DNA of 64,000 bases from Iodobacter violaceini (lineage in GTDB: Bacteria; Pseudomonadota; Gammaproteobacteria; Burkholderiales; Chitinibacteraceae): positions 186,001 through 250,000 of the forward strand of contig NZ_JAAOLX010000005.1 in the NCBI RefSeq assembly GCF_011601265.1, read 5' to 3'. Below, piece after piece: positions 43,221 through 52,271 of the stretch (its first letter is position 1; each line of letters opens with the position of its first letter). The translations under genes were made by a program, and so were the position numbers. The notes under the pieces were generated by a model. It saw only the letters and a program-made list of their open reading frames with translations, was not told where the DNA came from and searched no databases.

Positions 43221-43894
43221 TGGAATTCTTTAATCAACTGACCGCCAATATTGATTGGGCAGAAATCTGGCTGGCTGGGCAAGATACGCTGCTGATGCTG
43301 GCTGGCTCCTTAGTATTTACGCTGGTACTTGGCTTACCGCTGGGCGTGCTGCTGTTTTTAACCGGCAAGCGCCAGCTGCTTGATCAGCCTGCGGTTTACG
43401 GGGTTTTATCTTTCCTTGTAAACGTACTGCGCTCTGTGCCGTTTGTGATCTTACTGATTATCATGATTCCGTTTACGGTATTGATTGCTGGCACTTCACT
43501 GGGTGTAGCAGGCGCAATCCCGCCGCTGGTGGTTGGTGCAACGCCTTTCTTTGCCCGCCTCGTTGAAACTGCCTTGCGTGAAGTAGACCGGGGCATTATT
43601 GAAGCCACTCAGTCTATGGGCGCAAGCACAAGACAAATTGTATTTGGCGCCCTGCTGCCCGAAGCCCTGCCGGGTATTTTGGCGGCCATTACGGTCACTG
43701 CCATTACCCTGGTTTCATATGCCGCGATGTCTGGTGTGATCGGCGGTGGCGGCTTGGGTGATCTGGCGATTCGATTTGGTTATCAGCGCTTTCAAACCGA
43801 TGTAATGGTGGTCACGGTAATCCTGCTGCTGATTCTGGTGCAGATCTTACAAATGATTGGCGATCGCTTGGTTACGCACTTTAGCCGCAAATAA
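43220..43894 (+). CDS. metI: methionine ABC transporter permease
   Basis: Inner-membrane permease, 224 residues, five helices. Typical MetI segments: LVNVLRSVPFVILLIIMIPF, the coupling loop FARLVETALREVDRGIIEATQSMGAS and GGGGLGDLAIRFGYQRF. Forms MetN2I2 with the ATPase. Confidence 0.96.
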   Translation: MEFFNQLTANIDWAEIWLAGQDTLLMLAGSLVFTLVLGLPLGVLLFLTGKRQLLDQPAVYGVLSFLVNVLRSVPFVILLIIMIPFTVLIAGTSLGVAGAIPPLVVGATPFFARLVETALREVDRGIIEATQSMGASTRQIVFGALLPEALPGILAAITVTAITLVSYAAMSGVIGGGGLGDLAIRFGYQRFQTDVMVVTVILLLILVQILQMIGDRLVTHFSRK

Positions 43895-43980
43895 ACCATA
43901 ACTTTTACGCCAGACGATGTCTTAAGCCTTAAAATACGAACTGCTTTTTTGGTGTTTACCTTACAAGGGAATAAACTTTT

Positions 43981-44754
43981 ATGAAAAAGATCATTGCGCT
44001 ACTCACAGCGGCCTTAGCTTTTAATGCACAAGCCGCAGACACACTCACTATTGGCGCAACGGCAGTTCCTCATGCCGAGCTGCTGGAGTTTGTAAAACCA
44101 CAGCTGGCTAAAGAAGGCGTAGAGTTAAAAATCAAAGTATTTACTGATTATGTACAGCCTAATGTGCAATTAGCAGAAAAACGTTTAGACGCTAATTTCT
44201 TCCAGCACAAACCTTATCTGGATGAATTTAACAAGGGTAAAGGCACACGTCTGCAAAGTGTGGCACTGGTGCATGTTGAGCCATTTGGCGCGTATTCCAG
44301 CAAAGTAAAATCGCTGAAAGATCTGAGCGAGGGCGCAACCGTAGCGATCCCTAACGACGCCACCAACGGCGGCCGCGCGCTCTTGCTGCTGGAAAAAGCA
44401 GGCATTATTAAGCTGAAAGATAGCAAAAACATCCTGTCTACCAGCCGCGATATCGTAGAAAACAGCAAGAAGCTGAAATTCCGCGAGCTGGAAGCCGCCA
44501 CGCTGCCACGCGTGCTGACCCAAGTTGATTTAGCCCTGATCAACACCAACTATGCCCTTGCTGCCAACCTTAACCCAAGCAAGGATGCTCTGGTCATCGA
44601 AGGCGCACAATCGCCTTACGCCAACATCCTTGTGGCACGCCCGGATAACGCAGCCAGCCCGGCCATGAAAAAACTGATTGCCGCTTTAAACAGCCCTGCT
44701 GTTAAAACGTTTATCACTGAAAAATACAAAGGCGCGATTGTTCCGGCCTTTTAA
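43981..44754 (+). CDS. metQ: methionine-binding protein
   Basis: Periplasmic substrate-binding protein of the NlpA family, 257 residues. The signal peptide (ending NAQAA) has no lipobox Cys, unlike E. coli MetQ, so it is probably soluble and cleaved by signal peptidase I. Family segments: LTIGATAVPHAELLEFVKP, ANFFQHKPYLDEFN, IPNDATNGGRALLLLEKAG. Followed by an intrinsic terminator closing the operon. Confidence 0.95.
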   Translation: MKKIIALLTAALAFNAQAADTLTIGATAVPHAELLEFVKPQLAKEGVELKIKVFTDYVQPNVQLAEKRLDANFFQHKPYLDEFNKGKGTRLQSVALVHVEPFGAYSSKVKSLKDLSEGATVAIPNDATNGGRALLLLEKAGIIKLKDSKNILSTSRDIVENSKKLKFRELEAATLPRVLTQVDLALINTNYALAANLNPSKDALVIEGAQSPYANILVARPDNAASPAMKKLIAALNSPAVKTFITEKYKGAIVPAF

Positions 44755-44775
44755 TGCCCGAATAAGCCAACCTTC

Positions 44776-44809
44776 AAAAACCCCAGGCTGTGAAGCCTGG
44801 GGTTTTTTT
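44776..44809 (+). terminator. intrinsic terminator of metNIQ
   Basis: CCCCAGGC (44781-44788), 6-nt loop, GCCTGGGG (44795-44802), then seven T; preceded by five A. It lies 22 bp after the metQ stop. Confidence 0.95.
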
Positions 44810-45129
44810 ATACCTTCTGCCCCCTGCTGTACCCCCTTTCCCCCTTACAGATCATGCCTTGCTGCAAGCAAATAAGCTGCTTGCTACGCCCAGACTCTGT
44901 TGCCTCATCTTTTTTTAACAAAGCAAAAATTAAGAACTATCATCATTTCTAAGATTTATAAAAGTAAGCATCTTGTAAATAAATAACGGTTAAAAATTAC
45001 TAAATATAAATCTTATGCTTTCATTGAATAGAAAAAACATCGGGCACGCCCACTGGGCCGTGTTTAAGCCGCCTGCGATGGGCAATGGCCCCAATCTGAC
45101 TCAATGCAAACCACTTTTGAGAGGTCAAA
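44810..45129. other. intergenic region before the dioxygenase-lectin gene
   Basis: About 320 bp. Only a small hairpin GCAAGCA/TGCTTGC (44864-44884) was noticed. The last AT-rich 150 bp probably carry the promoter; GAGAGG precedes the next ATG. Confidence 0.4.
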
Positions 45130-46722
45130 ATGAAGCTCGCTACCACGCCACACCAGCAAGTGCAGCATCTGATCCATAGCTCGTTTGAGGGCAGCAACAC
45201 CGCCAGGTTTCCGGTCAAAGGACAAGGAACGGTGTCGGTTTTGCCCGGCTCATTCAATGCCTTTGCGATCGAGCTGAAAAGCGACAATAGCAACGCTGTC
45301 CGCCTGGAGATTGAAGCCAGCGGCGTTCGCCTTCTCTATAACGGCGTTGAAATTTCCAAAAAATCCGGGGTTGGGCTCAACCCAAGCGGTGAGCTGCAGC
45401 CCTATTGGCTTAGTCTCGACAGCAATAACAAACGGATACGCTACGGTAAGGGCGAAATGCTGCGCACGCTGATGCTTTTTGAATACAGCTGGGCACAGGC
45501 ATCAGATAAGCAGCTCAATACTGCTGAAATCAATGCGATTAATATTCAAAATACTGAAGTCAGCAAGCTGCAGCTGCTAGCCATCCCTGTCAATCTTGAT
45601 CCATCACCGCATATTGTTTCTATGGATGATGTAACGCTGGAGCTGCTGGCTGACAACAAAATCAGTGTAATTGCGGATCTGCCAGAAGCATGCCAGCGGC
45701 TCTATGCCAATGTAGCCGGTAAAAGCATGAGCCTGCGCCCGGCAGATTTTCCTGATTTCCCCGAAGCAATTCAGCACTCCATCCTGACGCCAGATTGTAT
45801 TTGCTACAAAAAATTAGCAGAAAAACCAGCCGAATTTGGCTATCTGCGCATCACAATCGATACTAATCTTGGCGATTCACCCGGCCAGCCCTATGTGTTA
45901 GAAATATGGCCCGCCGGCAATGGCTCACCCATTCACGACCATGGCGACGCCTGTGCTGTGATCAAAGTGCTGTATGGGCAAATTCAGGTTTCCTGGTTTG
46001 CAGCGCTCAGCCCTCAGCTTTTAACACCATGGGGAAAAGTGATTGCCCAGACCGATGAAGTCACTTTTCTGACCCCTGATTATTATCAGATTCACCAGTT
46101 GTTTAACCCCAAGCCCAAGGGCGATCAATTCTGCGCAACGATTCAATCTTATCGCTACGAAGCAGATGATACCCAGCACTATGAATACTTTGATTACATT
46201 GAAGACGGGCAAATTAAACAATTTGATCCGGATTCGGATTGGGCCTATTCAGACTTTAAAGCACAGATTCGTGAAGAATGGCTGGCCCGCTGGCAGGAAG
46301 GCCCGGCAGGAGAACAAAACAGAAATTTTGACGATCATCCGGCGGCCAATGCCAGACTCTCACAGCTTTATATTCGCTCTGACTGGGTAATTGATGCCAT
46401 ACAGGCTGTGTACGACACACAAACCATGCCACAGCATGGGGGCAATGGCGGGCAGCTGACCACCATTACCTTTGCCGCCGATGAATATATTACCGAGGTA
46501 TCAGGGCAATTCGGACAATATAAATTTGGCAATGCAACCTGTATTGCGCAGCTTAAAATCCGCACCAATAAACGTTTATTGCCCGCTATTGGTAAAGCAG
46601 AATCTGTGAGCAATTTAAAACCATTTAGTTTTACAGCACCACCACAAAATGAAATCATCAGCTTTTTTGGCCATAGCAGCGAATATATCAATGGCTTGGG
46701 TATTCGTTTTCGTCCGCGTTAA
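45130..46722 (+). CDS. multidomain protein: FAMeT-like, cysteine dioxygenase-like cupin, jacalin-like lectin
   Basis: 530 residues, no signal peptide. Residues about 20-125 look like a Methyltransf_FA (farnesoic-acid methyltransferase-like) beta domain, e.g. PYWLSLDSNNKRIRYGKGE. About 195-390 is a cysteine dioxygenase type I cupin: EIWPAGNGSPIHDHGD with iron ligands His269 and His271, KVLYGQIQVSW, and the third ligand His322 in YYQIHQLFNPKP. From about 435 a jacalin-like lectin domain follows (GGNGGQLTTITF, YITEVSGQFGQY, ISFFGHSSEYINGLGIRF). The active-site triad is complete, so thiol dioxygenase activity is plausible; the lectin may target it to a glycan. Strong stem-loop after the stop. Confidence 0.72.
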   Translation: MKLATTPHQQVQHLIHSSFEGSNTARFPVKGQGTVSVLPGSFNAFAIELKSDNSNAVRLEIEASGVRLLYNGVEISKKSGVGLNPSGELQPYWLSLDSNNKRIRYGKGEMLRTLMLFEYSWAQASDKQLNTAEINAINIQNTEVSKLQLLAIPVNLDPSPHIVSMDDVTLELLADNKISVIADLPEACQRLYANVAGKSMSLRPADFPDFPEAIQHSILTPDCICYKKLAEKPAEFGYLRITIDTNLGDSPGQPYVLEIWPAGNGSPIHDHGDACAVIKVLYGQIQVSWFAALSPQLLTPWGKVIAQTDEVTFLTPDYYQIHQLFNPKPKGDQFCATIQSYRYEADDTQHYEYFDYIEDGQIKQFDPDSDWAYSDFKAQIREEWLARWQEGPAGEQNRNFDDHPAANARLSQLYIRSDWVIDAIQAVYDTQTMPQHGGNGGQLTTITFAADEYITEVSGQFGQYKFGNATCIAQLKIRTNKRLLPAIGKAESVSNLKPFSFTAPPQNEIISFFGHSSEYINGLGIRFRPR

Positions 46723-46730
46723 CTAACTGC

Positions 46731-46761
46731 GCACAAAGGGGGCTATCACCCCCCTTTGTGC
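46731..46761 (+). terminator. stem-loop after the dioxygenase-lectin gene
   Basis: GCACAAAGGGGG (46731-46742), 6-nt loop, CCCCCCTTTGTGC (46749-46761). The 12-bp stem lies 9 bp past the stop. No T-run follows, so it may act as an mRNA-end stabiliser or as a terminator of low efficiency. Confidence 0.65.
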
Positions 46762-46860
46762 CTGAATTAACCAGCCTCCGCCATTGCGCAGCCGCAATAA
46801 AGTGCAAAGTACAAGTACAAACCTGTCGCCCCATGCAGGGCGCTCAGTGAAGGCAGATGT

Positions 46861-46866
46861 TATAAT
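46861..46866 (+). promoter_or_regulatory. -10 element of yjdM
   Basis: TATAAT 37 bp before the yjdM ATG. A matching -35 is not clear. Confidence 0.4.
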
Positions 46867-46902
46867 CCGGCTAATCTGAATCAACTTTGTAAAAAAAACA
46901 TC

Positions 46903-47244
46903 ATGGCGAATATCCCTGCTTGCCCACAATGCACATTAGAAAACACCTATCCGGATGCAGAAAACTACGTCTGTGCAGACTGTGGTTTTGAATGGCCAAT
47001 GCAAGAAGCTGCCAGTGATGACAGTGACGACACCATCGTTAAAGACGCCAACGGTACCGTGCTGGCTGATGGCGATGCAGTGGTTCTGATCAAAGATTTA
47101 AAAGTAAAAGGCACATCTACCGTGCTGAAACAAGGCTCTAAAGTGAAGAGCATTCGTCTGGTATCCGGCGGGGATCATGAAGTAGATTGCCGTATGGATG
47201 CAGGCAACTTTATGCTGAAGGCTTGTTTTCTGAAGAAAGCTTAA
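46903..47244 (+). CDS. yjdM: zinc-ribbon protein YjdM (PhnA family)
   Basis: 113-residue protein of the PhnA/YjdM family. N-terminal zinc ribbon with CPQC and CADC, then the conserved C-terminal SH3-like barrel (VKDANGTVLADGDAVVLIKDLKVKG, LKQGSKVKSIRLV). Early naming linked it to phosphonate use, but its function is not established. Monocistronic. Confidence 0.94.
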   Translation: MANIPACPQCTLENTYPDAENYVCADCGFEWPMQEAASDDSDDTIVKDANGTVLADGDAVVLIKDLKVKGTSTVLKQGSKVKSIRLVSGGDHEVDCRMDAGNFMLKACFLKKA

Positions 47245-47306
47245 CACCCAAAAAAACAGAGGCGGGGAGTTGAAAGTAATAAAACCTGCTCCCCTCCCCC
47301 TGCATT

Positions 47307-48536
47307 TTAGCTGCGATAATCCGCATTAATTTTGACGTAATCGTAAGAAAAATCGCAAGTCCAGATAGTTGCAGATTCAGTACCACGGTTTAATTTTACG
47401 GTGATACTGATTTCAGATTGCTTCAGCACGCGCTGGCCGTCTTCTTCCTTATAGCCCGCATAGCGGCCACCATCTTTGGCCACCAGCACATCATCCAGCC
47501 ACACTTCCAGTTTATCCACGTCCAGATTTTCAACATGCGAATAACCAATCGCGCAGAGAATACGGCCCAGATTTGGGTCAGAAGCAAAGAAAGCCGTTTT
47601 AACCAGAGGCGATCTGCCAATGGCATAGCCAACTGCTTTACATTCAGCGCGATCAATACCGCCTTCCACATTAATCGTAATAAATTTAGTTGCGCCTTCA
47701 CCATCACGAATAATCGCTTTGGCAAGCGTCTGGCTGATTTCCAATACCGCATCGCGCAGGGTAATAAAATCTGCACTCTGGGTGTCGGCCACTTCGGCAT
47801 TCCCCGCCTGGCCGGTTGCCATCAGAATAAAGCTGTCGTTGGTGCTGGTGTCGCCATCCACTGTAATCGAATTAAACGAGCGGTCTGCCGACCAGCTGAC
47901 TAATTCTTGCAGCACTGCTTGCGATACAGCGGCATCGGTGGCCAGATAGCCCAGCATGGTCGCCATATTCGGGTGAATCATGCCCGCGCCCTTGCTGATA
48001 CCGGTGAGGGTCACGGTTTTACCATCCAGCACAATTTTCTTGCTGGCGGCTTTAGGCGCCACATCGGTGGTCATGATGGCATTAGCGGCTTCAAACCAAT
48101 TCGCTGGTTTCAGATCGCCAATAGCTGCATCCAGCGCATCAATAATTTTAGCAGCCGGAAGCGGCTCTAAAATGACGCCGGTAGAAAATGGCAGCACTTG
48201 TGCCGGGCTGATATCTAGGCGCTCAGCCAGTGCAAAACAGATTTCTTTAGCGCGCTCATAGCCATCCAGGCCTGTACCTGCGTTTGCATTGCCGGTATTC
48301 ACCACCAAAGCGCGAATCTCACCCGTGTCGGCAAGATGGCTGCGGCAAATACGCACGGGGGCTGCGCAAAATTTATTCAGTGTAAATACCCCTGCGGCAC
48401 GGCTGCCCTTCGCTAATCGCATTACCAGCACATCTTTACGGCCTGCGGTTTTAACACCTGCTGAGGCAATACCAAGCTCTAATCCGGCAACAGGAAAAAG
48501 CTGGCTGGGATCAAGTGTAGGCAGATTAACGGGCAT
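47307..48536 (-). CDS. argJ: bifunctional ornithine acetyltransferase/N-acetylglutamate synthase
   Basis: Arginine-biosynthesis enzyme transferring acetyl between N-acetylornithine and glutamate, 409 residues. The precursor is self-cleaved before the catalytic Thr in [14 protein letters not shown], which is intact. Other family segments: [38 protein letters not shown]. The ATG at 48536 has GGAG 9 nt upstream; a TTG eight codons up is less likely. Stands alone. Confidence 0.97.
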   Translation of the reverse strand: MPVNLPTLDPSQLFPVAGLELGIASAGVKTAGRKDVLVMRLAKGSRAAGVFTLNKFCAAPVRICRSHLADTGEIRALVVNTGNANAGTGLDGYERAKEICFALAERLDISPAQVLPFSTGVILEPLPAAKIIDALDAAIGDLKPANWFEAANAIMTTDVAPKAASKKIVLDGKTVTLTGISKGAGMIHPNMATMLGYLATDAAVSQAVLQELVSWSADRSFNSITVDGDTSTNDSFILMATGQAGNAEVADTQSADFITLRDAVLEISQTLAKAIIRDGEGATKFITINVEGGIDRAECKAVGYAIGRSPLVKTAFFASDPNLGRILCAIGYSHVENLDVDKLEVWLDDVLVAKDGGRYAGYKEEDGQRVLKQSEISITVKLNRGTESATIWTCDFSYDYVKINADYRS

Positions 48537-48847
48537 GACTGAAATCTCCGGATGGGGCAAAAATAAATATTGTAAAGCACCTCTGTACTGTTGCTGGAAA
48601 AAACATGGCGCATTTATTCCACAGCGGCCATTCCACGCTGTTTTAAAAGATAAATTTAAAACAAATAAAACCGTACCAAGTATTCAGAGCACCATTTTTA
48701 TACGGGTTTATCCCTGTAATAGAATTGAGATCTTAGTGATAAATTGCATTGCGCATTGTTGTAAATCATGCGTTTTAAATGCACTGCCTTGTTTAAAACA
48801 GAGCCACATCAGATGGCCATCCTAAATAATGCTCAGAGGAGATAACA
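48537..48847. other. divergent argJ/degV promoter region
   Basis: 311 bp of AT-rich sequence between divergent starts. No repeat or RNA gene recognised. A GAGGAGA ribosome site precedes degV. Confidence 0.4.
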
Positions 48848-49792
48848 ATGCGTATTGGCTTAGTCACGGATTCATGCTGCGATTTACCCCGGGATTTTCT
48901 GGATAAACATCAGATCGTCATTTTGCCAATTACCATTCATGGCAGCGATGGCACTTTTATTGATAATCGGGATCCTGCTGCTACGCGTGATTTTTATCGC
49001 CGCCAGGCTGCGGCAGGCGTGGCTGATTTTGAATCAGAGCCTTTTTCTGCAGAACAAATCCGTGAATTATTTTTATCCCGCCTGGTATTAGATTTTGATG
49101 CCGTTTTTTGCCTTACAGTAATGCAATCCCGCAGCCAGATTTTTAATCACTGCAGCCAGGCGGCCAGAGCCATTCTTACCGAATACCGCCCTATTCGCGA
49201 ACAAGCCAGCCTGAATAAACCCTTTACATTGCGTGTATTTGACAGCGCCAATATTTTTGCCGGCCAGGGATTAGTTGTTGCTGAAGTGGCCCGTTTAATC
49301 AGCCTGCAGGCTTCTAATTCTGAAATCACAAAACATATCGAGCGATTATCTCAAACCACTCAGGGCTTTTTAATGCCTGCCGATTTAGGCCAGTTACGTC
49401 ACCAGGCACGGCGTAAAGGCGATAAGAGTGTGGGCTTTTTATCCTATGCGCTGGGCAGCGCACTCGATATTAAGCCGGTCGTGCGTGCCTATCGCGGCGT
49501 CACTGCGCCTGTGGCCCGTATTCATGGCTTTAGTGCAGGCGTTGAAAAACTATTTTCACTCGCCCGGGCCCATCTGGAGCGCGGCCTGTTTGCCCCCACC
49601 ATTTGCGTCAGCTACGGCGGCGATCCGGCAGTTGTCACCGATATGCCTGCCTACCAAAAATTAAAACAAGCCTGCAAAAGCCATGGTGTGCAATTATTGC
49701 TTTGCGAAATGAGCACTACCGCAGGAGTAAATATCGGCTCAGGCGGCGTAGCCATTGCCTTTGCATCAGAGATTGAGGCTGAGCTGGATTAG
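48848..49792 (+). CDS. DegV-family fatty-acid-binding protein
   Basis: 314 residues, DegV/FakB fold. N-terminal LVTDSCCDLP with the Ser/Thr that hold the fatty-acid carboxylate, LTVMQSRSQIFNHCSQAA, FDSANIFAGQGLVVAEVARL and a C-terminal STTAGVNIGSGGVAIAF. In Gram-positives such proteins present fatty acids to the kinase FakA; in this organism the partner is unknown. GAGGAG lies 6 nt before the ATG. No DAK2-type kinase is nearby. Confidence 0.9.
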   Translation: MRIGLVTDSCCDLPRDFLDKHQIVILPITIHGSDGTFIDNRDPAATRDFYRRQAAAGVADFESEPFSAEQIRELFLSRLVLDFDAVFCLTVMQSRSQIFNHCSQAARAILTEYRPIREQASLNKPFTLRVFDSANIFAGQGLVVAEVARLISLQASNSEITKHIERLSQTTQGFLMPADLGQLRHQARRKGDKSVGFLSYALGSALDIKPVVRAYRGVTAPVARIHGFSAGVEKLFSLARAHLERGLFAPTICVSYGGDPAVVTDMPAYQKLKQACKSHGVQLLLCEMSTTAGVNIGSGGVAIAFASEIEAELD

Positions 49793-49899
49793 GTGGTGCA
49801 AAGCCGGGCACCCAACATAGCTATTTGTCATTACTCTGCTGCGCACTGCAAATATTGAATCATCGCTGGGTGGTTGAAACCCTTGAATTTCGCGGGCTT

Positions 49900-50215
49900 C
49901 ACCCCATGTGCACGAAGCAAAGTCACAAAGACCTTTTTAGTGCCTTCGGCACGTTGATTTAGGTGCGGGCGTCCCGCTGGACCTTCCTTTCTTGTGTGGC
50001 CAAGAAAGGAAGCGAAAGAAGGCCACCCCACGAAACACGAAGTCCCCTGCGCTGCGGACAATCGAGTCGGCGGCGGGCGGGATTGGCTCGCTGCCTCGCT
50101 CCCTTGCCGAAACCCCGCCCCGCTTGTTCCTCACTCCGGCGTGTTTCAAGGGGAGAATTAAGCCCCGTGCCAAGAGTTTAGTCGTGATCTTTTTTCTTTG
50201 TTTGCTACTAAAGAC
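49900..50215 (+). repeat. dispersed repeat family A, copy 3 (full length)
   Basis: Starts near GCACGAAGCAAAGTCACAAA, includes hairpin GTGCC-TTC-GGCAC and a perfect 12-bp hairpin CTTCCTTTCTTG (49983-49994) / CAAGAAAGGAAG (50001-50012), a GCTCGCTGCCTCGCTC stretch, and ends near TTTGTTTGCTAC. About 315 bp. Same family as 8566-8810 and, inverted, 20338-20640. Open frames inside it on both strands are not considered genes. Confidence 0.88.
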
Positions 50216-50333
50216 CAAATCAGGTGCACACACGGGGAGCATGCCGCGTACTTCGCAGCTTGTACCCTGTCCTAAGAAAAACATGTTCTCAGGCTAACAG
50301 GGTTGAAGCCAGGGCAAGCCCCTTTCCTCCTGC

Positions 50334-50594
50334 TTACTTCCGCTCAAAATACAATTTCATTGCCAATACCGCCCCGGCCAGTGCCAGCGTAATGGCGTTG
50401 GCGATAATCAGCGGCAACTCTTTAGTAAATAAACCATAGACCAGCCAGAGCATCACCCCCGTCACAAACACCAGATACATCCCCAGCGAGATATCTTTTG
50501 CTGAACGTGTTGTCCACACCTGCCACACCTGCGGAATAAATGCCGCTGTAGTGCAAGCCCCGGCAGCAAAGCCCAGTAAATTTAATGTGTTCAT
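50334..50594 (-). CDS. SemiSWEET-family sugar transporter
   Basis: 86 residues, three transmembrane helices, the size of bacterial SemiSWEETs, which work as homodimers for passive sugar movement across the inner membrane. PQ-loop motif FIPQVWQVWTTRSAKDIS in helix 1 and a conserved MLWLVYG in helix 2. Its ATG overlaps the stop of the HAD phosphatase gene by four bases (ATGA), so the two are coupled. Confidence 0.9.
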   Translation of the reverse strand: MNTLNLLGFAAGACTTAAFIPQVWQVWTTRSAKDISLGMYLVFVTGVMLWLVYGLFTKELPLIIANAITLALAGAVLAMKLYFERK

Positions 50595-51244
50595 TTCGGA
50601 AGGCTCAAAAATAAATGGCCATTATCCACCGCAACGGTCACCCCCTGCCAATCTGGCAACAGGGCCAGCACATCCGGATGTAATTTATGCGCTCCGCCGA
50701 TTTGCACCACCGCGCAGCCTGCTGCCAGGGCGCTGGCAACGCCTGCTGGCGCATCTTCAAAAGCAATACAATCGCGGGGCGCAGTGTTTAAACGGCTGGC
50801 CGCCAACAGATAGGCCTGAGGATCGGGCTTACCTGCGCTCACATCTTCTGCACACACAATATGGGGCGGCACGGGCAGCTGGCAGTAGCCAAGGCGATTA
50901 CCGGCCAGCTCCAGACCTGCCGAAGTAACCACCGTCCAGCAAGTCTGCGGCAAGGCAGCAAGCAGCCTGGCTGCGCCGGGGATTTCTGTAATGCCTTCGC
51001 AATCACCGGCTTCATACTGATCAACCCAGCGCCCTTCCTGCACGGCATCCAGATGAGGTGCCACTTTGCGTATGGTGTCTTCAGAACGCACACCCTGCTG
51101 AATCGCCATCACACCGCTTAAATCCACGCCATGCTTCTGGCACCATGCCGACCAGACAGCTTCTACTTTGCTGGATGAATCGACCAGCGTGCCGTCCATA
51201 TCAAATAAAAAAGCGCGTGCCATTAAGACCATGGTATTGCTCAT
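50591..51244 (-). CDS. HAD-family sugar-phosphate phosphatase (YfbT/GPP type)
   Basis: Cytoplasmic phosphatase, 217 residues. Nucleophile motif FDMDGTLVDSS, motif II TSAG, Lys in AGKPDPQAYLLAA, and FEDAPAGVASALAAG, as in the DOG/GPP/YfbT hexitol- and sugar-phosphatases. AAGGAG precedes the ATG by 7 nt. Coupled to a SemiSWEET gene, which fits dephosphorylation of a sugar followed by its exit or balance across the membrane. Confidence 0.92.
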   Translation of the reverse strand: MSNTMVLMARAFLFDMDGTLVDSSSKVEAVWSAWCQKHGVDLSGVMAIQQGVRSEDTIRKVAPHLDAVQEGRWVDQYEAGDCEGITEIPGAARLLAALPQTCWTVVTSAGLELAGNRLGYCQLPVPPHIVCAEDVSAGKPDPQAYLLAASRLNTAPRDCIAFEDAPAGVASALAAGCAVVQIGGAHKLHPDVLALLPDWQGVTVAVDNGHLFLSLPK

Positions 51245-51351
51245 GCAAATCTCCTTTGAATGCGCAAATTCTGCCCGATATTTTTTGCTTAAAGTTCCAG
51301 CGCCAGATCTATTTCTTCTACAATCAGCTCATTCCATATTTGAGCAGCAAG

Positions 51352-52203
51352 ATGTTAATCAGAGAATGGGTGGGAAACACTCAGGGTCAAGGCTGGCAGT
51401 ATCTTTACTCTAAAGCGCAGCTCTGCCCGTTTCAGTGGCATTACCATCCGGAATTCGAGCTGACCTTTACCCGGCATGCCCATGGCACACGCTATATCGG
51501 CAGTGATGCCAGCCCGTTTACTGAGCTTGATTTAGCCCTCGTTGCCCCAAACCAGCCGCATACATGGCATTCGGCACCGGAAGGCGATTTAAAAGAAGTA
51601 CAAGTGGCTTACTTTACGCTCGATTGGTTACAAACCTTAGCCAGCCAGGGTGCACCTGAGCTGTTGCCGCTTTGCCAATGGCTGGGGCAAATTCGTATGG
51701 GGGTGATTTTTGGTCAGAACATCAGCGCAATGCTGGCGCCACGCTTTGTACAACTACATGAGCTGCGCGGTTTAGCACGGCTGGCTTGCCTGCTGGAAAT
51801 TTTATCCTGCTTACAACAAGACCCGGAGCAGCGGCTGTTACAAGGCGAGCCTCACAGCGGAGCGCAAGACCGGCGCTTAAATGCTGCATTAGGCTATTTG
51901 CAAACGCACTTTACCCGGCAAGTCACGCTCAATAATTTAGCCCTTGCCGCCAACACCAGCACAGCCACCATCAAGCGCCTGTTTGCAGAGCAAATGAAAA
52001 CCAGTTTTAGCGCCCTGCTGGCCCAAATACGCATCAGCCATGCCTGCCAGATTTTACTCAGCAGCGAGCAACCGATCCCTGCTTTGGCAGAAGACTGTGG
52101 CTTTCCCAGCCTCAGCCAGTTTTATCGTAAATTTACCGAGCTGAAAGGCCAGACACCCGCCCGTTACCGTAAACAATATCGCCTGCCCAAGGCTCATGCC
52201 TGA
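51352..52203 (+). CDS. AraC-family transcriptional regulator
   Basis: 283 residues from the ATG at 51352; the frame is open another 98 codons upstream across the divergent gene but without protein character. N-terminal cupin-like ligand domain (CPFQWHYHPEFELTFTRHAHG, with metal/sugar-type His), C-terminal double helix-turn-helix (VTLNNLALAANTSTATIKRLF; IPALAEDCGFPSLSQFYRKF). Divergent from the HAD-SemiSWEET pair with 107 bp between starts, so it probably regulates them in response to a sugar. Confidence 0.9.
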   Translation: MLIREWVGNTQGQGWQYLYSKAQLCPFQWHYHPEFELTFTRHAHGTRYIGSDASPFTELDLALVAPNQPHTWHSAPEGDLKEVQVAYFTLDWLQTLASQGAPELLPLCQWLGQIRMGVIFGQNISAMLAPRFVQLHELRGLARLACLLEILSCLQQDPEQRLLQGEPHSGAQDRRLNAALGYLQTHFTRQVTLNNLALAANTSTATIKRLFAEQMKTSFSALLAQIRISHACQILLSSEQPIPALAEDCGFPSLSQFYRKFTELKGQTPARYRKQYRLPKAHA

Positions 52204-52271
52204 CTTGCAAATAACTATCACAGCACTTACATTGCTTCCTGAGCTCATCATCCCTCCCAAAAAGAAAACCC

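Noticed and set aside
49937-50439. Several 70-115-codon frames on both strands inside and beside repeat copy 3
   Set aside because: They overlap one another on both strands, follow the repeat borders and do not resemble proteins.
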